64,000 nt of DNA from Cupriavidus sp. WGlv3. GTDB lineage: Bacteria; Pseudomonadota; Gammaproteobacteria; Burkholderiales; Burkholderiaceae. A program made the translations under genes and the position numbers. The stretch spans positions 186,001-250,000 of the forward strand of contig NZ_JALHRX010000003.1 in NCBI RefSeq assembly GCF_023952475.1, given 5' to 3'. This document shows, one piece after another, positions 1 through 9,111 of this stretch; within the stretch, counting starts at the first letter, position 1, and each line of letters opens with the position of its first letter. Under the pieces are notes generated by a model, which was given only the letters and a program-made list of their open reading frames with translations, did not search any database and was not told where the DNA came from.

Positions 1-2
1 AG

Positions 3-215
3 TTCTCGCGGCGCTGGTCGCTGATTGCCAAGGGCGGTTCCATCAACGGTTTGTCGGTCTTGTTCAATCGCCGCTTCGACACCTGGGCCAACCTGTTCAG
101 CGGGGCCCCGAATCGCGGCACCAGGAGGAGCCAGCAGGATGAAAGCCAGCCACTCGATCCCGAAAGCGCCGCACAGGCGGCCTCGGCCGTCATCGCCGAG
201 CCGGTGCGCCGGTGA
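3..215 (+). CDS. C-terminal fragment of an unidentified protein
   Basis: Only the last 70 codons of this gene are inside the window. The frame is open from base 3 and ends at TGA 213-215. The fragment has a basic, aromatic start (FSRRWSLIAKGG) and a polar tail rich in Ser, Gln, Glu and Ala. I see no signature motif and no membrane segment, so no function is proposed. The following lipoprotein gene starts 8 bases after the stop, which suggests co-transcription. The frame assignment rests on high third-position GC and the absence of stops. Confidence 0.5.
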   Translation, partial: FSRRWSLIAKGGSINGLSVLFNRRFDTWANLFSGAPNRGTRRSQQDESQPLDPESAAQAASAVIAEPVRR

Positions 216-222
216 ATTTGCT

Positions 223-822
223 GTGACCGTTCGCCCTTCGACCTTTGCCGCGTCGCCGCGACGCCTTGCCGCCATGGGACTGATTGCCTCGATGCTTGCG
301 CTGTTCGGCTGCGACCAGCAGAAGGTCGACGAAGCCATGAAGAAGGCGGGCGAGACAGCGCGCAACACCTGGAACGCGATCAAGCCCGACAGCGAGCTGT
401 TCAAGGGCATCGTACCGGGCCAGTCGACCGAGGAAGAGCTGCGCCGCCAGGCCGGCAAGCCCGAGATCGTCTGGGAAGAGGCCGACGGCGGGCGCCGGCT
501 GGAATACCCGCGCGGCCCCGAGGGCACCACCACGTGGATGGTCACCATCGGCGCCGACGGCAAGGTGGCGAAGATCGAGCAGGTGCTGTCGGCCGAGAAT
601 TTCGCGCGCGTGCGCGCTGGCATGAGCAAGGACGACATCCGCCGCCTGCTGGGCAAGCCCACCAGGGTGGAGGCATTCGCGCTGAAGAAGGAAGAGGTGT
701 GGGGCTACCGCTGGATGGAAACCTCGACCGACAAGGCCTTCTTCAACGTGCATTTCAACAGCGACGGCAGCGTCACCACCACCTCGCGCAGCGACGATCC
801 GTCGCGCATGCAGGGCGGCTGA
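223..822 (+). CDS. BamE/SmpA-like outer-membrane lipoprotein
   Basis: A 199-residue predicted lipoprotein. With a GTG start at 223, a basic n-region (PRRLAAM) and a hydrophobic stretch lead to a lipobox-like LFGC with Cys30. The mature part carries two repeats of the BamE/SmpA/OmlA pattern, IVPGQSTEEELRRQAGKP and a second GMSKDDIRRLLGKP, each followed by a short beta-rich piece. Proteins of this fold help outer-membrane assembly or act as envelope lipoproteins; a specific partner cannot be named. GTG 223 was chosen because GGTGA lies just upstream and it sits 8 bases after the previous stop. ATG 274 is an alternative, but would leave a very short signal peptide. Confidence 0.65.
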   Translation: MTVRPSTFAASPRRLAAMGLIASMLALFGCDQQKVDEAMKKAGETARNTWNAIKPDSELFKGIVPGQSTEEELRRQAGKPEIVWEEADGGRRLEYPRGPEGTTTWMVTIGADGKVAKIEQVLSAENFARVRAGMSKDDIRRLLGKPTRVEAFALKKEEVWGYRWMETSTDKAFFNVHFNSDGSVTTTSRSDDPSRMQGG

Positions 823-879
823 CGCAGTTGGCCGGGCCCGGCGGCCCGCGCCTGCCTGCCGTCGGCCTTCAGTAAAGCT

Positions 880-1845
880 TTACTGCAGCAGGTGGCAGGC
901 GGCCTGGTGCGCCGGCATGGCAGCGCCGGCGGCCGGGTCGAGCCGCCGCATCGGCGGCACCTCCGTCGCGCACGCCGGCAGCGCGCGCGGGCAGCGCGGA
1001 TGGAACTTGCACCCCGGCGGCGGGTGCAGCGCCGAGCCGATATCGCCCAGGATCAGGCCTTCGGCGGGCTGGTGGTCCGGATCGGGCCGCGGCGCCGAGC
1101 CCAGCAGCGCCTGGGTATAGGGATGGCGCGGCGCGCCGAAGACCGCGGCGCTGGGCCCGCTTTCCGCCATATTGCCCAGGTACATCACGCCCACCGCCGA
1201 GCTGAAATGCTCCACCAGCGCCAGGTCATGGGCGATCACCACGTAGGCCAGCCCGAAGCTGCGCTGGATCTCCACCAGCAGGTTGACGATCTGCGCGCGG
1301 ATCGACACATCCAGCGCCGAGGTCGGCTCGTCCAGCACCAGCAGCCGCGGTTGCAGCGCCAGCGCGCGCGCCACCGCGATGCGCTGGCGCTGGCCGCCGC
1401 TGAACTCGTGCGGGTACAGGTCGAGCGCGCCGGGCGGCAGGCCGACGATCTCCAGCAGCTCCAGCAGCCGGGCCCGCAGCGCGGCGCGGTTGCCGCCCTG
1501 GCCGTGCGCCAGCAGCGGCTCGGCCAACAGCATGCTGACCTTCAGGCGCGGATTGAGCGACGACGACGGGTCCTGGAACACCGCCTGCACCTGGCGCCGG
1601 TAGGCCAGCACGCCCTTGCGGTCCAGCGCCAGCACGTCCCGGCCATCGAAGCGGATGGCGCCGGCGCTGGGGCGCTCGAGCAGCAGCAGCTGGCGCGCGA
1701 TGGTGGTCTTGCCGCAGCCGGACTCGCCCACCAGCGCGAAGGTCTGGCCGGCATCGACGGCAAAGCTGACGCCGTCGACGGCACGCACGGTGCCACCGCC
1801 GCGCGCGGGGAAATGCTTCTTCAGGTCTTGCACTTCAAGCAGCAT
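880..1845 (-). CDS. ABC importer ATP-binding protein (DppF/OppF type)
   Basis: A 321-residue ATPase of the peptide/nickel/opine import family, acting on the cytoplasmic face of the inner membrane. Visible motifs are Walker A GESGCGKTT at residues 40-48, the Q-loop (VFQDPSSSLNP), the ABC signature FSGGQRQRIAVARA, Walker B LLVLDEPTSALD and the H-loop (IAHDLALV). The C-terminal oligopeptide-type extension, with cysteines in CKFHPRCP, is present. It is the last gene of the transporter set, 23 bases after its partner ATPase. It should pair with that ATPase as a heterodimer driving the two permeases. The substrate cannot be read from the ATPase. Confidence 0.9.
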   Translation of the reverse strand: MLLEVQDLKKHFPARGGGTVRAVDGVSFAVDAGQTFALVGESGCGKTTIARQLLLLERPSAGAIRFDGRDVLALDRKGVLAYRRQVQAVFQDPSSSLNPRLKVSMLLAEPLLAHGQGGNRAALRARLLELLEIVGLPPGALDLYPHEFSGGQRQRIAVARALALQPRLLVLDEPTSALDVSIRAQIVNLLVEIQRSFGLAYVVIAHDLALVEHFSSAVGVMYLGNMAESGPSAAVFGAPRHPYTQALLGSAPRPDPDHQPAEGLILGDIGSALHPPPGCKFHPRCPRALPACATEVPPMRRLDPAAGAAMPAHQAACHLLQ

Positions 1846-1868
1846 GGCGCCTCCTGGCTTGCGCGGTC

Positions 1869-2915
1869 TCAGCCGGCCGAGGCCAGCCAGCAGCTGACCT
1901 TGTGGCCGGACTCCAGTTCGATCTCGGGGGGATAGGCGTCGTCGCACAGCGGCTTGCGGTGCGGACAGCGCGCCGCGAAGCGGCAGCCGTGCGGCGGGTC
2001 GACCAGGCTGGGCGGGCTGCCGGCGATCGCGTACAGCCGCTCGCGCCGGTCGCCGAAGCGGGGAATCGCCTGCAGCAGCGCCTGGGTATAGGGATGGGCG
2101 GGGCGCTGGTAAAGCGTGCGCACGTCGCCGGTCTCGACGATGCGCCCGGCGTACATCACCGCGACCCGGTGGCAGATGCTGGCCGCCACGCCCAGGTCGT
2201 GCGTGATCAGGATGATGCCGACGCCGGTCTGCGCCTGGATGCGGCGGAACAGCGCCATGATCTGCACCTGGATGGTCACGTCGAGCGCCGAGGTGGGCTC
2301 GTCGGCGACCAGCAGCCGCGGCGCGCTGGCGATGGCCATGCCGGTCACCACGCGCTGGCGCATGCCGCCGCTGAACTGGTGCGGATAGTCGTCCAGCCGG
2401 GTCTCGGGCGAGGGGATGCGTACGCTTTCCAGCACCTGCACCACCTGGCGCCGACGCGCCTCGCGGCTGTTGGCGCGGCCGTGGTAGTGCAGCGGCGCGC
2501 CGACCTGGTCGCCGACCGTGAACACCGGGTTGAGCGAGGTCAGCGGATCCTGCGAGATCATGGCGATCTTGCGGCCGCGGTACTGCGTGCTCAGGGTCTT
2601 TTCCGGCAGCTGCAGCAGGTCCACGCCATCGAGCAGCACCTTGCCGCCCAGGCGCACGCCGCCCTGGCGCGGCAGCAGGCGCAGGATCGACAGGATGGTC
2701 ATGGACTTGCCCGAGCCGGACTCGCCCACCACGCCCAGGGTCTCGCCCTGGTTCACCTGCAGGTCGACGCCGTCGACCGCGCGCACCAGGCCGCGGCGCA
2801 GTTCGAGGTGGGTGGTCAGGCCCTGCACCGACAGCATCGGCGCGCCATGCGGAGACGTGTCCGGGGCGGCCGTTGGCAACGGGCGTTGGGTCACATGCGG
2901 GTCCGGGCCGGTCAT
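1869..2915 (-). CDS. ABC importer ATP-binding protein (DppD/OppD type)
   Basis: The second ATPase of the importer, 348 residues. A disordered N-terminus of about 26 residues precedes the domain; Met27 is a possible later start. Walker A is GESGSGKS at residues 64-71, followed by the Q-loop (MISQDPLTSLNP), signature FSGGMRQRVVTGMA, Walker B LLVADEPTSALD and the H-loop (LITHDLGV). The C-terminus has the oligopeptide-family cysteine region (CRFAARCPHRKPLC). The ATG overlaps the stop of the upstream permease by 4 bases (ATGA), indicating translational coupling. Context and motifs agree on a DppD-like role. Confidence 0.9.
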   Translation of the reverse strand: MTGPDPHVTQRPLPTAAPDTSPHGAPMLSVQGLTTHLELRRGLVRAVDGVDLQVNQGETLGVVGESGSGKSMTILSILRLLPRQGGVRLGGKVLLDGVDLLQLPEKTLSTQYRGRKIAMISQDPLTSLNPVFTVGDQVGAPLHYHGRANSREARRRQVVQVLESVRIPSPETRLDDYPHQFSGGMRQRVVTGMAIASAPRLLVADEPTSALDVTIQVQIMALFRRIQAQTGVGIILITHDLGVAASICHRVAVMYAGRIVETGDVRTLYQRPAHPYTQALLQAIPRFGDRRERLYAIAGSPPSLVDPPHGCRFAARCPHRKPLCDDAYPPEIELESGHKVSCWLASAG

Positions 2916-3805
2916 AGCTGCCTCCGTTTCGGGTCGAAGTGGTCGCGCAGCCAGTCGCCGAGCAGGTTCGACGCCAGGCACGTGGCCATGATCGCCAGGC
3001 CGGGCATGGTGATGGCCCACCACGCGTTGGTGATGTAGTTGCGCGCATCGGCCAGCATCAGTCCCCAGGACACGTCGGGCTGCTGGATGCCTAGGCCCAG
3101 AAAGCTCAGCGAGGCTTCGAAGATGATCACCTGCCCGACCTGCAGCGTGGCCAGCACCAGCAGGGTGTTGAGCAGGTTGGGCAGCAGGTGGCGGCGGAAG
3201 ATGGTGAGCGTGCCGCAGCCCGCCACGCGCGCCAGCGCCACGTAGTCGCGCTGCTTTAGCGACATCACCTCGCCTCGCACGATGCGCGCGTACCAGGTCC
3301 AGTAGGTGACCACGATCACCAGCACCACGGTCTCGAAGCCCGGCCCCAGCACCGCCGCCAGCACCAGCGCCAGCGCCAGTGCCGGGATCGACATCTGGAT
3401 GTCGACCAGCCGCATGATCAGCGCGTCCAGGCGCCCGCCGAAGTAGCCGGCCAGCATGCCCGCGGCGGTGCCGATGCCGCCCGAGATCAGGATGGCGTAC
3501 AGCGCGACCACCAGCGAGATGCGGGTGCCGGCCATGATGCGCGTGAGCAGGTCGCGGCCCATGTTGTCGGTGCCGAGCGGATAGGCCCAGCTGCCGCCGG
3601 CCAGCCACGCCGGCGGCTGGAACGCGAGCCCGAGATCGAGGCCGTTGGGATCGTGCGGCAGCAGCGCCTCGCCGCCGATGGCGCAGGCCAGCAGCAGCGG
3701 CAGCACCGCCAGCGCAAACCACGGCAGGCCGCGCAGGTTGCGCCGCGGGCGCTGGCGCACCGGCGCCGCGCTGGCGCCGGCGGGAGGGATGGCAATCTCA
3801 GGCAT
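2912..3805 (-). CDS. ABC importer permease (DppC/OppC type)
   Basis: A 297-residue inner-membrane permease. It begins with a cytoplasmic Pro/Arg-rich tail, a first membrane segment (FALAVLPLLLACAIGG), the DppC-type periplasmic motif PLGTDNMGRDLLTR, then the five-helix transport domain. The EAA coupling motif appears as ARVAGCGTLTIFRRHLLPN. It overlaps the upstream permease by 8 bases and the downstream ATPase by 4 bases, so all are probably co-translated. It forms the heterodimeric channel with the DppB-like subunit. Confidence 0.9.
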   Translation of the reverse strand: MPEIAIPPAGASAAPVRQRPRRNLRGLPWFALAVLPLLLACAIGGEALLPHDPNGLDLGLAFQPPAWLAGGSWAYPLGTDNMGRDLLTRIMAGTRISLVVALYAILISGGIGTAAGMLAGYFGGRLDALIMRLVDIQMSIPALALALVLAAVLGPGFETVVLVIVVTYWTWYARIVRGEVMSLKQRDYVALARVAGCGTLTIFRRHLLPNLLNTLLVLATLQVGQVIIFEASLSFLGLGIQQPDVSWGLMLADARNYITNAWWAITMPGLAIMATCLASNLLGDWLRDHFDPKRRQL

Positions 3806-4709
3806 GGCGGATCCTCGGGTCGATCAGGCCGTAGCTCAGGTCGACCAGCAGGTTGGACAGCACGAACAGCACGGAGGTGAGCATCACGCCCGCCTGCACC
3901 ACGGGAAAATCGCGCGCGAACACGGCTTCGACCACGGTGCGGCCGACGCCGGGCCAGGCGAAGATGACCTCGACCACGAAGGCGCCGCCCAGCATCGCCG
4001 CGAAGTAGACGCCGAGGATCGTCACCAGCGGAATCGCCGCGTTGCGCAGCGCGTACTTCCAGATCAGCACGCGCTCGGGCAGGCCCATGGCGCGGCCCAT
4101 GCGGATGTAGTCGCTGTCGAGCACGTCGAGCATGGCCGAGCGCACCATGCGGGTCTGCGCCGCCACCGGATACCAGCCCAGCGCGATCGCGGGCAGCACC
4201 AGGCTGTTCCACGACTCGCGCCCGAAGGCCGGCAGCCAGTTCAGCTGCACCGCGAACAACAGGATCAGCAGCAGGCCGACCCAGAAGTTGGGCATGGCCT
4301 GGCCCGCCATGGCGAAGACCTTGGCAAAGCGGTCGAACCACGAGCCGCGGTAGACCGCCGACAGCACGCCGAACGGCACCGCCATCGCGATCGAGAACGC
4401 CAGCGCCGCCAGCGCCAGCTCCACCGTGGCCGGTAGCCGCTCCAGGATCAGGCCAAGCGCCGGCTCCTGCCAGCGATAAGAGTTGCCGAAGTCGCCGGTG
4501 ACGGCGTTGCGCAGGAACACCAGGTACTGCGCCACCAGCGGCCGGTCCAGGCCGAGGTGCTGGCGGGTCTGTTCGATGACCTCGGGTGGCGCGTCGGCCG
4601 GCAGCAGCAAGGCGAGCGGATCGCCGGACAGGCGCGAGATCAGGAAGATGATCACGCTCGCGCCAAGGATGCTGATCAGGCCGTGCAGCAGGCGTTTGGC
4701 TATGGGCAT
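3798..4709 (-). CDS. ABC importer permease (DppB/OppB type)
   Basis: A 303-residue permease with an N-terminal membrane helix (LISILGASVIIFLI), the family motif RLSGDPLALLLP, a periplasmic loop and five further helices. The EAA loop is MGLPERVLIWKYALRNAAIP. It is the first permease gene after the binding protein (78-base gap) and overlaps the next permease by 8 bases. Length and motif order match DppB/GsiC-like proteins. The transported compound is unknown. Confidence 0.9.
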   Translation of the reverse strand: MPIAKRLLHGLISILGASVIIFLISRLSGDPLALLLPADAPPEVIEQTRQHLGLDRPLVAQYLVFLRNAVTGDFGNSYRWQEPALGLILERLPATVELALAALAFSIAMAVPFGVLSAVYRGSWFDRFAKVFAMAGQAMPNFWVGLLLILLFAVQLNWLPAFGRESWNSLVLPAIALGWYPVAAQTRMVRSAMLDVLDSDYIRMGRAMGLPERVLIWKYALRNAAIPLVTILGVYFAAMLGGAFVVEVIFAWPGVGRTVVEAVFARDFPVVQAGVMLTSVLFVLSNLLVDLSYGLIDPRIRHA

Positions 4710-4787
4710 GGCGGGCTCCGTCGGGGAGTCATCGGCGGGGATGCCGCGCCGGCGCGCAGGGATGGATGCGGCCGGCGCGGCGGCGGC

Positions 4788-6389
4788 TCAGCGCGGCTTC
4801 CAGCTGACTTCCTGGAACGAGCGCCAGTAGTCGCGGATCGGCCAGGGCACGTAGTCGATCTTGTTGTCGCGCCAGGCGAAGGTCACCAGCGGGCGGTAGG
4901 TGGGCAGGCCGCCCAGCACGCGCTCCTGCTTGAGGCGGGCGATCTGCTGCAGCAGCGCGGTGCGCGCGGCGGGGTCCATGGTCTGGCGCTGTTTTTCCAG
5001 CAGCGCGTCGACCTCGGGGTCGCTGGTGTACGAGTAGGTGCCCCAGCCGCCGCCGGCCTGGTAGCTGTGCAGGTGGCCCGACCACGCCAGGCCGGGATCG
5101 CCGGGCAGGCCCTGCGACCACATCCAGCTCAGCACGCCGTCCATCTCGGGCGGACCGGAACGGCCGCGCTTGCCCAGGCTGATCCACGCGCCGTACTCCA
5201 GGTTGCGCACCTGGCAGCGGATGCCGACCGCGCTCAGGTAGGCGTACATGGCTTCGCCCACTTCCTTCACGCCCGGCTCGCGCGGCGTGGTGAGGTTGTA
5301 GCAGGGGGTGTCGAAGCCATTGGGATAGCCGGCCTGCCTGAGCAGCTCGCGGGCGCGCTTCTGGTCGAAGGCATAGGGCTTGAGCGCGGCGTCGTAGCCG
5401 TTGGACGCCTTGCCCACCTGCGCATAGCGCTCGCCCTGGCCGAACAGCACGCGCTTGATGATGGCGTCGACATCGATGGCATGCGCGGCGGCCTGGCGCA
5501 CGCGCACGTCGTTGAACGGCGACTTCGGCATCTGCGTGTTGAAGTTCAGGAACAGATTGTTGCCGCTGACCAGCGTGACGGTCTTCACGCCCGGCATCTT
5601 CCTGAATTCCTCCACCATCGACGGCGGCACGTTGTCGATGAAATCCACCTTGCCGGTCTTGAACGCCGCCACCCGGGTCAGGTCCTCGGGAATCACCTTG
5701 ATCGTCAGCTCCTTGATGCCGGGGCGCTTGTCCTTGTTCCAGTAGCCGTCGAAGGCTTCCAGCTTGAGTTCGTCCTTGACCGTGCGCGAGACGAACTTCC
5801 ATGGACCGGTGCCCACCGGCTTGCGGGCGAACTCTTCCTCGCCGACCTTCTGGATGTACTTCTTGGGCATGGCCCACAGCTGCATGTTGCCGACGATGAA
5901 TTGCGCGTCGGGCTGCTTGAAATGCAGCTTGAAGCGGTGCGCATCGACGATCTCGAAGCGCTCGACCGACGACACATAGTGCGAGAAGAAGCTGCTCTTG
6001 GGATCGCGCTGGCGCTGCCACGAGAACTCCAGGTCCTCGGAGGTCAGCGGGTCGCCGTTGTGGAAGCGCACGCCCTTGCGCAACTGCACGTCGAGCACCG
6101 GCTTGCCGTCCTTGCCGGGGTCGAGCTTCCAGCTTTCCGCCAGCCAGTTCTCGTCCTTGAGCGCGGCGTTGCGGCGCACCAGCATCTCGAAGATCTGGCC
6201 GACAAAATAATGGTCGACGCCGGCCGAGATCTTGACCGGGTCGAGCGTGGTCGACTCCGCGCCGAAGGCGACGGTAAGGCTGCCGGTGGCGGGCGCGGGC
6301 GCGGCATGCGCGAGCGGCACGATGGCCGCGGCGGCGAGGCCGGCCAGCAGCCGGTGGCGGGTGGCGTCAGACAGTGTCTTCACTTGCAT
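4788..6389 (-). CDS. Periplasmic substrate-binding protein of peptide-type ABC importer
   Basis: A 533-residue cluster C (family 5) solute-binding protein. The signal peptide has a basic start and a hydrophobic core ending AHA, with probable cleavage after residue 29. The mature protein begins with the family pattern TVAFGAESTTLDP. GVRFHNGDPLTSEDLEFS and the C-terminal lobe are typical of DppA/GsiB/NikA proteins. The start at 6389 follows GGAGGAGCAC, a strong ribosome site. It is the first gene of the importer set, just after the IclR gene. Members bind peptides, glutathione, nickel chelates, opines or acyl compounds, so fold alone does not give the ligand. The neighbouring CoA ligase suggests an organic acid (inference). 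Confidence 0.9.
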   Translation of the reverse strand: MQVKTLSDATRHRLLAGLAAAAIVPLAHAAPAPATGSLTVAFGAESTTLDPVKISAGVDHYFVGQIFEMLVRRNAALKDENWLAESWKLDPGKDGKPVLDVQLRKGVRFHNGDPLTSEDLEFSWQRQRDPKSSFFSHYVSSVERFEIVDAHRFKLHFKQPDAQFIVGNMQLWAMPKKYIQKVGEEEFARKPVGTGPWKFVSRTVKDELKLEAFDGYWNKDKRPGIKELTIKVIPEDLTRVAAFKTGKVDFIDNVPPSMVEEFRKMPGVKTVTLVSGNNLFLNFNTQMPKSPFNDVRVRQAAAHAIDVDAIIKRVLFGQGERYAQVGKASNGYDAALKPYAFDQKRARELLRQAGYPNGFDTPCYNLTTPREPGVKEVGEAMYAYLSAVGIRCQVRNLEYGAWISLGKRGRSGPPEMDGVLSWMWSQGLPGDPGLAWSGHLHSYQAGGGWGTYSYTSDPEVDALLEKQRQTMDPAARTALLQQIARLKQERVLGGLPTYRPLVTFAWRDNKIDYVPWPIRDYWRSFQEVSWKPR

Positions 6390-6448
6390 GGTGCTCCTCC
6401 GGTTGCGCCGTCTCGTGGCGGCGCTGTGGGTGTGAACAACGGGCGCGC

Positions 6449-7252
6449 TCAGCGCGGGAAGCTGCTCTCGAGCTGGCGCACCACCTCGAGCAGGCGCGGC
6501 CGCACTTCCTGCAGCAGGAACGACGGCGACAGCCGGAACGACGGTCCGCCCACGTTGAGCGCCATGGGCGGCATGCCCTGGCCGGGCTCGAAACCGCGCG
6601 CGATGCCGTTGACATCGGCCTGCCATTCGCCCATCGAGCAGGTCACGCCGAGCTCGCGGTGATCGGCCAGCGCCTGTTCGATGCCGCGGCGCAGCCGTGG
6701 CCAGGCCATGTCGTCGACATCGCGCACCTGCTCCATGAAGGCTTGCCGCTCGGCGTCGGCCACTACCGCCAGCCAGGCGCGGCCGATCGCCGAGGTCGCC
6801 ACCGGAATGCGCGAGCCGGTATCGAGCGTCAGCGCAATCGCCGCGCTGCTGCGGCAATGTTCGACATAGATCATCGAGAAGCGGTCGCGCGTGCCCAGCG
6901 ACACCGTGCCGCCGGAGAAATCCGCCAGTTCCTGCATCAGCGGGCGCGCCACCTTGCGGATATCCAGCCGCGACAGCATGGCGCTGCCCAGCCGCAGGCA
7001 GGCCGTGCCGAGGCTGTACTGCTGGCTGCCTTCGACGCGCGCCAGGTAGCCCAGCCGGGTCAGGGTCGAGGTCAGGCGCGAGACCGTGGACTTGGGCAAC
7101 TGGCAGCGCCGCGCGATTTCCTGGTTGCCCAGTGCGCGGTCGCTGGTGCGGAAGCACGCCAGCACCTCGAGCCCGCGCGCCAGCGCGGTGACGAAATGGC
7201 GGTCTTCCCTGGTGTTGCCGGTGGATCGATCGTGCATGGCCGATGGCTCCAT
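6449..7252 (-). CDS. IclR-family transcriptional regulator
   Basis: A 267-residue regulator with an N-terminal winged helix-turn-helix (NQEIARRCQLPKSTVSRLTSTLTRLGYL, about residues 43-70) and a C-terminal IclR effector domain (GTVSLGTRDRFSMIYVE; VNGIARGFEPG). IclR proteins usually control catabolic genes and respond to aromatic or aliphatic acids. It lies between the CoA ligase and the binding protein on the same strand, so it probably controls this operon. Met6 (7237) is an alternative start. Confidence 0.92.
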   Translation of the reverse strand: MEPSAMHDRSTGNTREDRHFVTALARGLEVLACFRTSDRALGNQEIARRCQLPKSTVSRLTSTLTRLGYLARVEGSQQYSLGTACLRLGSAMLSRLDIRKVARPLMQELADFSGGTVSLGTRDRFSMIYVEHCRSSAAIALTLDTGSRIPVATSAIGRAWLAVVADAERQAFMEQVRDVDDMAWPRLRRGIEQALADHRELGVTCSMGEWQADVNGIARGFEPGQGMPPMALNVGGPSFRLSPSFLLQEVRPRLLEVVRQLESSFPR

Positions 7253-7303
7253 GGTTGCGCCGGGGCGGTACTGCCGGCCGGGCTTGCGCCGCCCGGGCTG
7301 CGC

Positions 7304-9037
7304 TCAGCCGCCGGCCTCGGTGTCCAGCAGCGTCTGCAGTTCCACCTTGCGCACCTTGCCGGTGGCGGTCAGCGGAAACTCGGGCAGGATGCGGATTTCG
7401 GGCACCTTGTAGACCGCCATCTGCTCGCGGCACCAGGCGTGCAATGCGTCGGCGCTGGTGCCGTCGGCATGCTCGGGGCGCAGGCGGATAAAGGCCACCG
7501 GCACCTGGCCCTTGTCGGGGTCCGGGCGGCCCACCACGGCCGAGCCCAGCACCGCCGGGTGGCGCGACAGCAGCACCTCCAGCTCGGACGGGAACACGCT
7601 CATGCCGCGCACTTTCAGCATCTCCTTGCGCCGGCCCAGGAAATGCAGGTAGCCGGCCTCGTCATACGCGCCGATATCGCCGGTGCGGAACCAGCCGTCG
7701 CGGAACACCTCGGCGTCGACGTCGGGACGGCCCCAGTAGCCCTTGAACAGCGACGGCGTGCTGACCACGATCTCGCCTTCCTCGCCGACCGGCAGCACCG
7801 CGCCGGTGTCGAAATCGCAGATCTTGATGCGCGTGCCCGGCACCGGCAGGCCGACGAAGACCGGGCGGCCGCGCAGGTCCATGTCGTCGTCCTGCATGCC
7901 GGTGGTGAAGGTGTCGCTGGTATGGGTCTCGGTCATGCCCCATGCACCTTCGGCAATGATGCTGCCGGTCAGCGCGTGCCAGCGCTGGCGGATGTCGGGC
8001 GTGATCTTGCGGATGAACGAGGCCGCGCGCGTATGCTGCAGCGAGCTCAGGTCGTAGCGGCCGCACTCGGGATGGTTCATCAGCTCGACCGCGTTGTCGA
8101 CCACGACGAAGGTGCGGTTGACGCGGTAGCGCTCGATCGCGGCCATCACCGCGACCGGGTCCCAGCGCGCCAGCAGCACTACGGTCGCGCCGCTGAAGAT
8201 CGGGTAGATCAGGCCGAGGTTCTCGCCCGCGATCCAGAACATCGGCAGGAAGTTCAGCATCACGTCGTCCGAGCCGTCGGCCAGGCGCGCCGCGTCGACG
8301 CCGCCGGTCAGCGCGTACGAGGCCGCCGCGGTGTACAGCATGTCGCGCTGCGTATGCATGCAGCCCTTGGGCAGGCCGGTGGTGCCGCCGGTGTAGTTCA
8401 GCGCGGCCAGCGCGTCCAGGTCGACCGGCGGCAGCGCCACCGGCGCGGTCTCGCGCAGCGCCTGCAGCAGGTCGATGGCGCCATCGACGGCCAGCGCGGG
8501 CGCATCCAGCCCGGCCGGCAGCGGCAGCTCGGGCTGCGCCGGCAGCATGGCGCCGGCGCTGGTGGTGTAGACCGCCCGCAGCGCGGTCTGCGCGCGCACT
8601 GACATAAGCAGCGGCGCCAGCTGGTCCTGCACGATGATGGTGGTGGCGCCGGCATCGTTCAGTTCGTACACCAGCTCCTGTTCCTTGAAGAGCGGGTTGA
8701 CCGGCACGTACACCGCGCCCAGCTTCAGGATGGCGTAGAACACCACGTGGAACTGCGGGCAGTTGCCCATCATCACCGCGACGCGGTCGCCCGCGCGGAC
8801 GCCGCGGCCCCTGAGCAGCGCGGCGCAGCGCTCGGACAGGTCGTCGAGCTCGGCATAGGTGACGGTGGTGCCGTACCAGACCAGCGCGGCATGGTGCGGG
8901 CGCTTGCGCGCCCACGCGCGCAGGTAGTCGCCCAGCGGGACCTCGCCATGGGGGTAGACCGGTGCATCGGGCAGGCCGGCGGGCCAGATCTTGCGATGCC
9001 GGGCTTCCAGGTCCGCGAAGAACGCCTGTTCGTCCAT
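7304..9037 (-). CDS. Acyl-CoA ligase (AMP-forming, ANL superfamily)
   Basis: A 577-residue adenylate-forming enzyme expected to convert a carboxylic acid, ATP and CoA into acyl-CoA, AMP and pyrophosphate. The nucleotide loop YTGGTTGLPKG is at residues 215-225. Further motifs are EGAWGMTET, the hinge region GWFRTGDIGAYDE...GRRKEMLKVRG and the catalytic lysine motif TATGKVRK near the end. It resembles CaiC-like acyl-CoA ligases. The start at 9037 follows a GAGGAGA site. Downstream of the carboxylase gene and upstream of the regulator, it probably supplies the acyl-CoA that the carboxylase uses. Substrate chain type is not readable. Confidence 0.9.
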   Translation of the reverse strand: MDEQAFFADLEARHRKIWPAGLPDAPVYPHGEVPLGDYLRAWARKRPHHAALVWYGTTVTYAELDDLSERCAALLRGRGVRAGDRVAVMMGNCPQFHVVFYAILKLGAVYVPVNPLFKEQELVYELNDAGATTIIVQDQLAPLLMSVRAQTALRAVYTTSAGAMLPAQPELPLPAGLDAPALAVDGAIDLLQALRETAPVALPPVDLDALAALNYTGGTTGLPKGCMHTQRDMLYTAAASYALTGGVDAARLADGSDDVMLNFLPMFWIAGENLGLIYPIFSGATVVLLARWDPVAVMAAIERYRVNRTFVVVDNAVELMNHPECGRYDLSSLQHTRAASFIRKITPDIRQRWHALTGSIIAEGAWGMTETHTSDTFTTGMQDDDMDLRGRPVFVGLPVPGTRIKICDFDTGAVLPVGEEGEIVVSTPSLFKGYWGRPDVDAEVFRDGWFRTGDIGAYDEAGYLHFLGRRKEMLKVRGMSVFPSELEVLLSRHPAVLGSAVVGRPDPDKGQVPVAFIRLRPEHADGTSADALHAWCREQMAVYKVPEIRILPEFPLTATGKVRKVELQTLLDTEAGG

Positions 9038-9068
9038 CTGCTGTCTCCTCTTGCTGTCGCTCTGGTGG

Positions 9069-9100
9069 GGTCCGCTTGGTGTGGTCCGCTTGGTGTGGTC
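9069..9100. repeat. 14-bp tandem repeat, about 2.3 copies
   Basis: The unit GGTCCGCTTGGTGT occurs perfectly at 9069-9082 and 9083-9096, and a partial GGTC follows at 9097-9100. It lies in the 74-base gap between the carboxylase stop and the ligase start. It could be a replication-slippage product or a short spacer; no function is implied. Confidence 0.7.
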
Positions 9101-9111
9101 AGCCATCGCGC

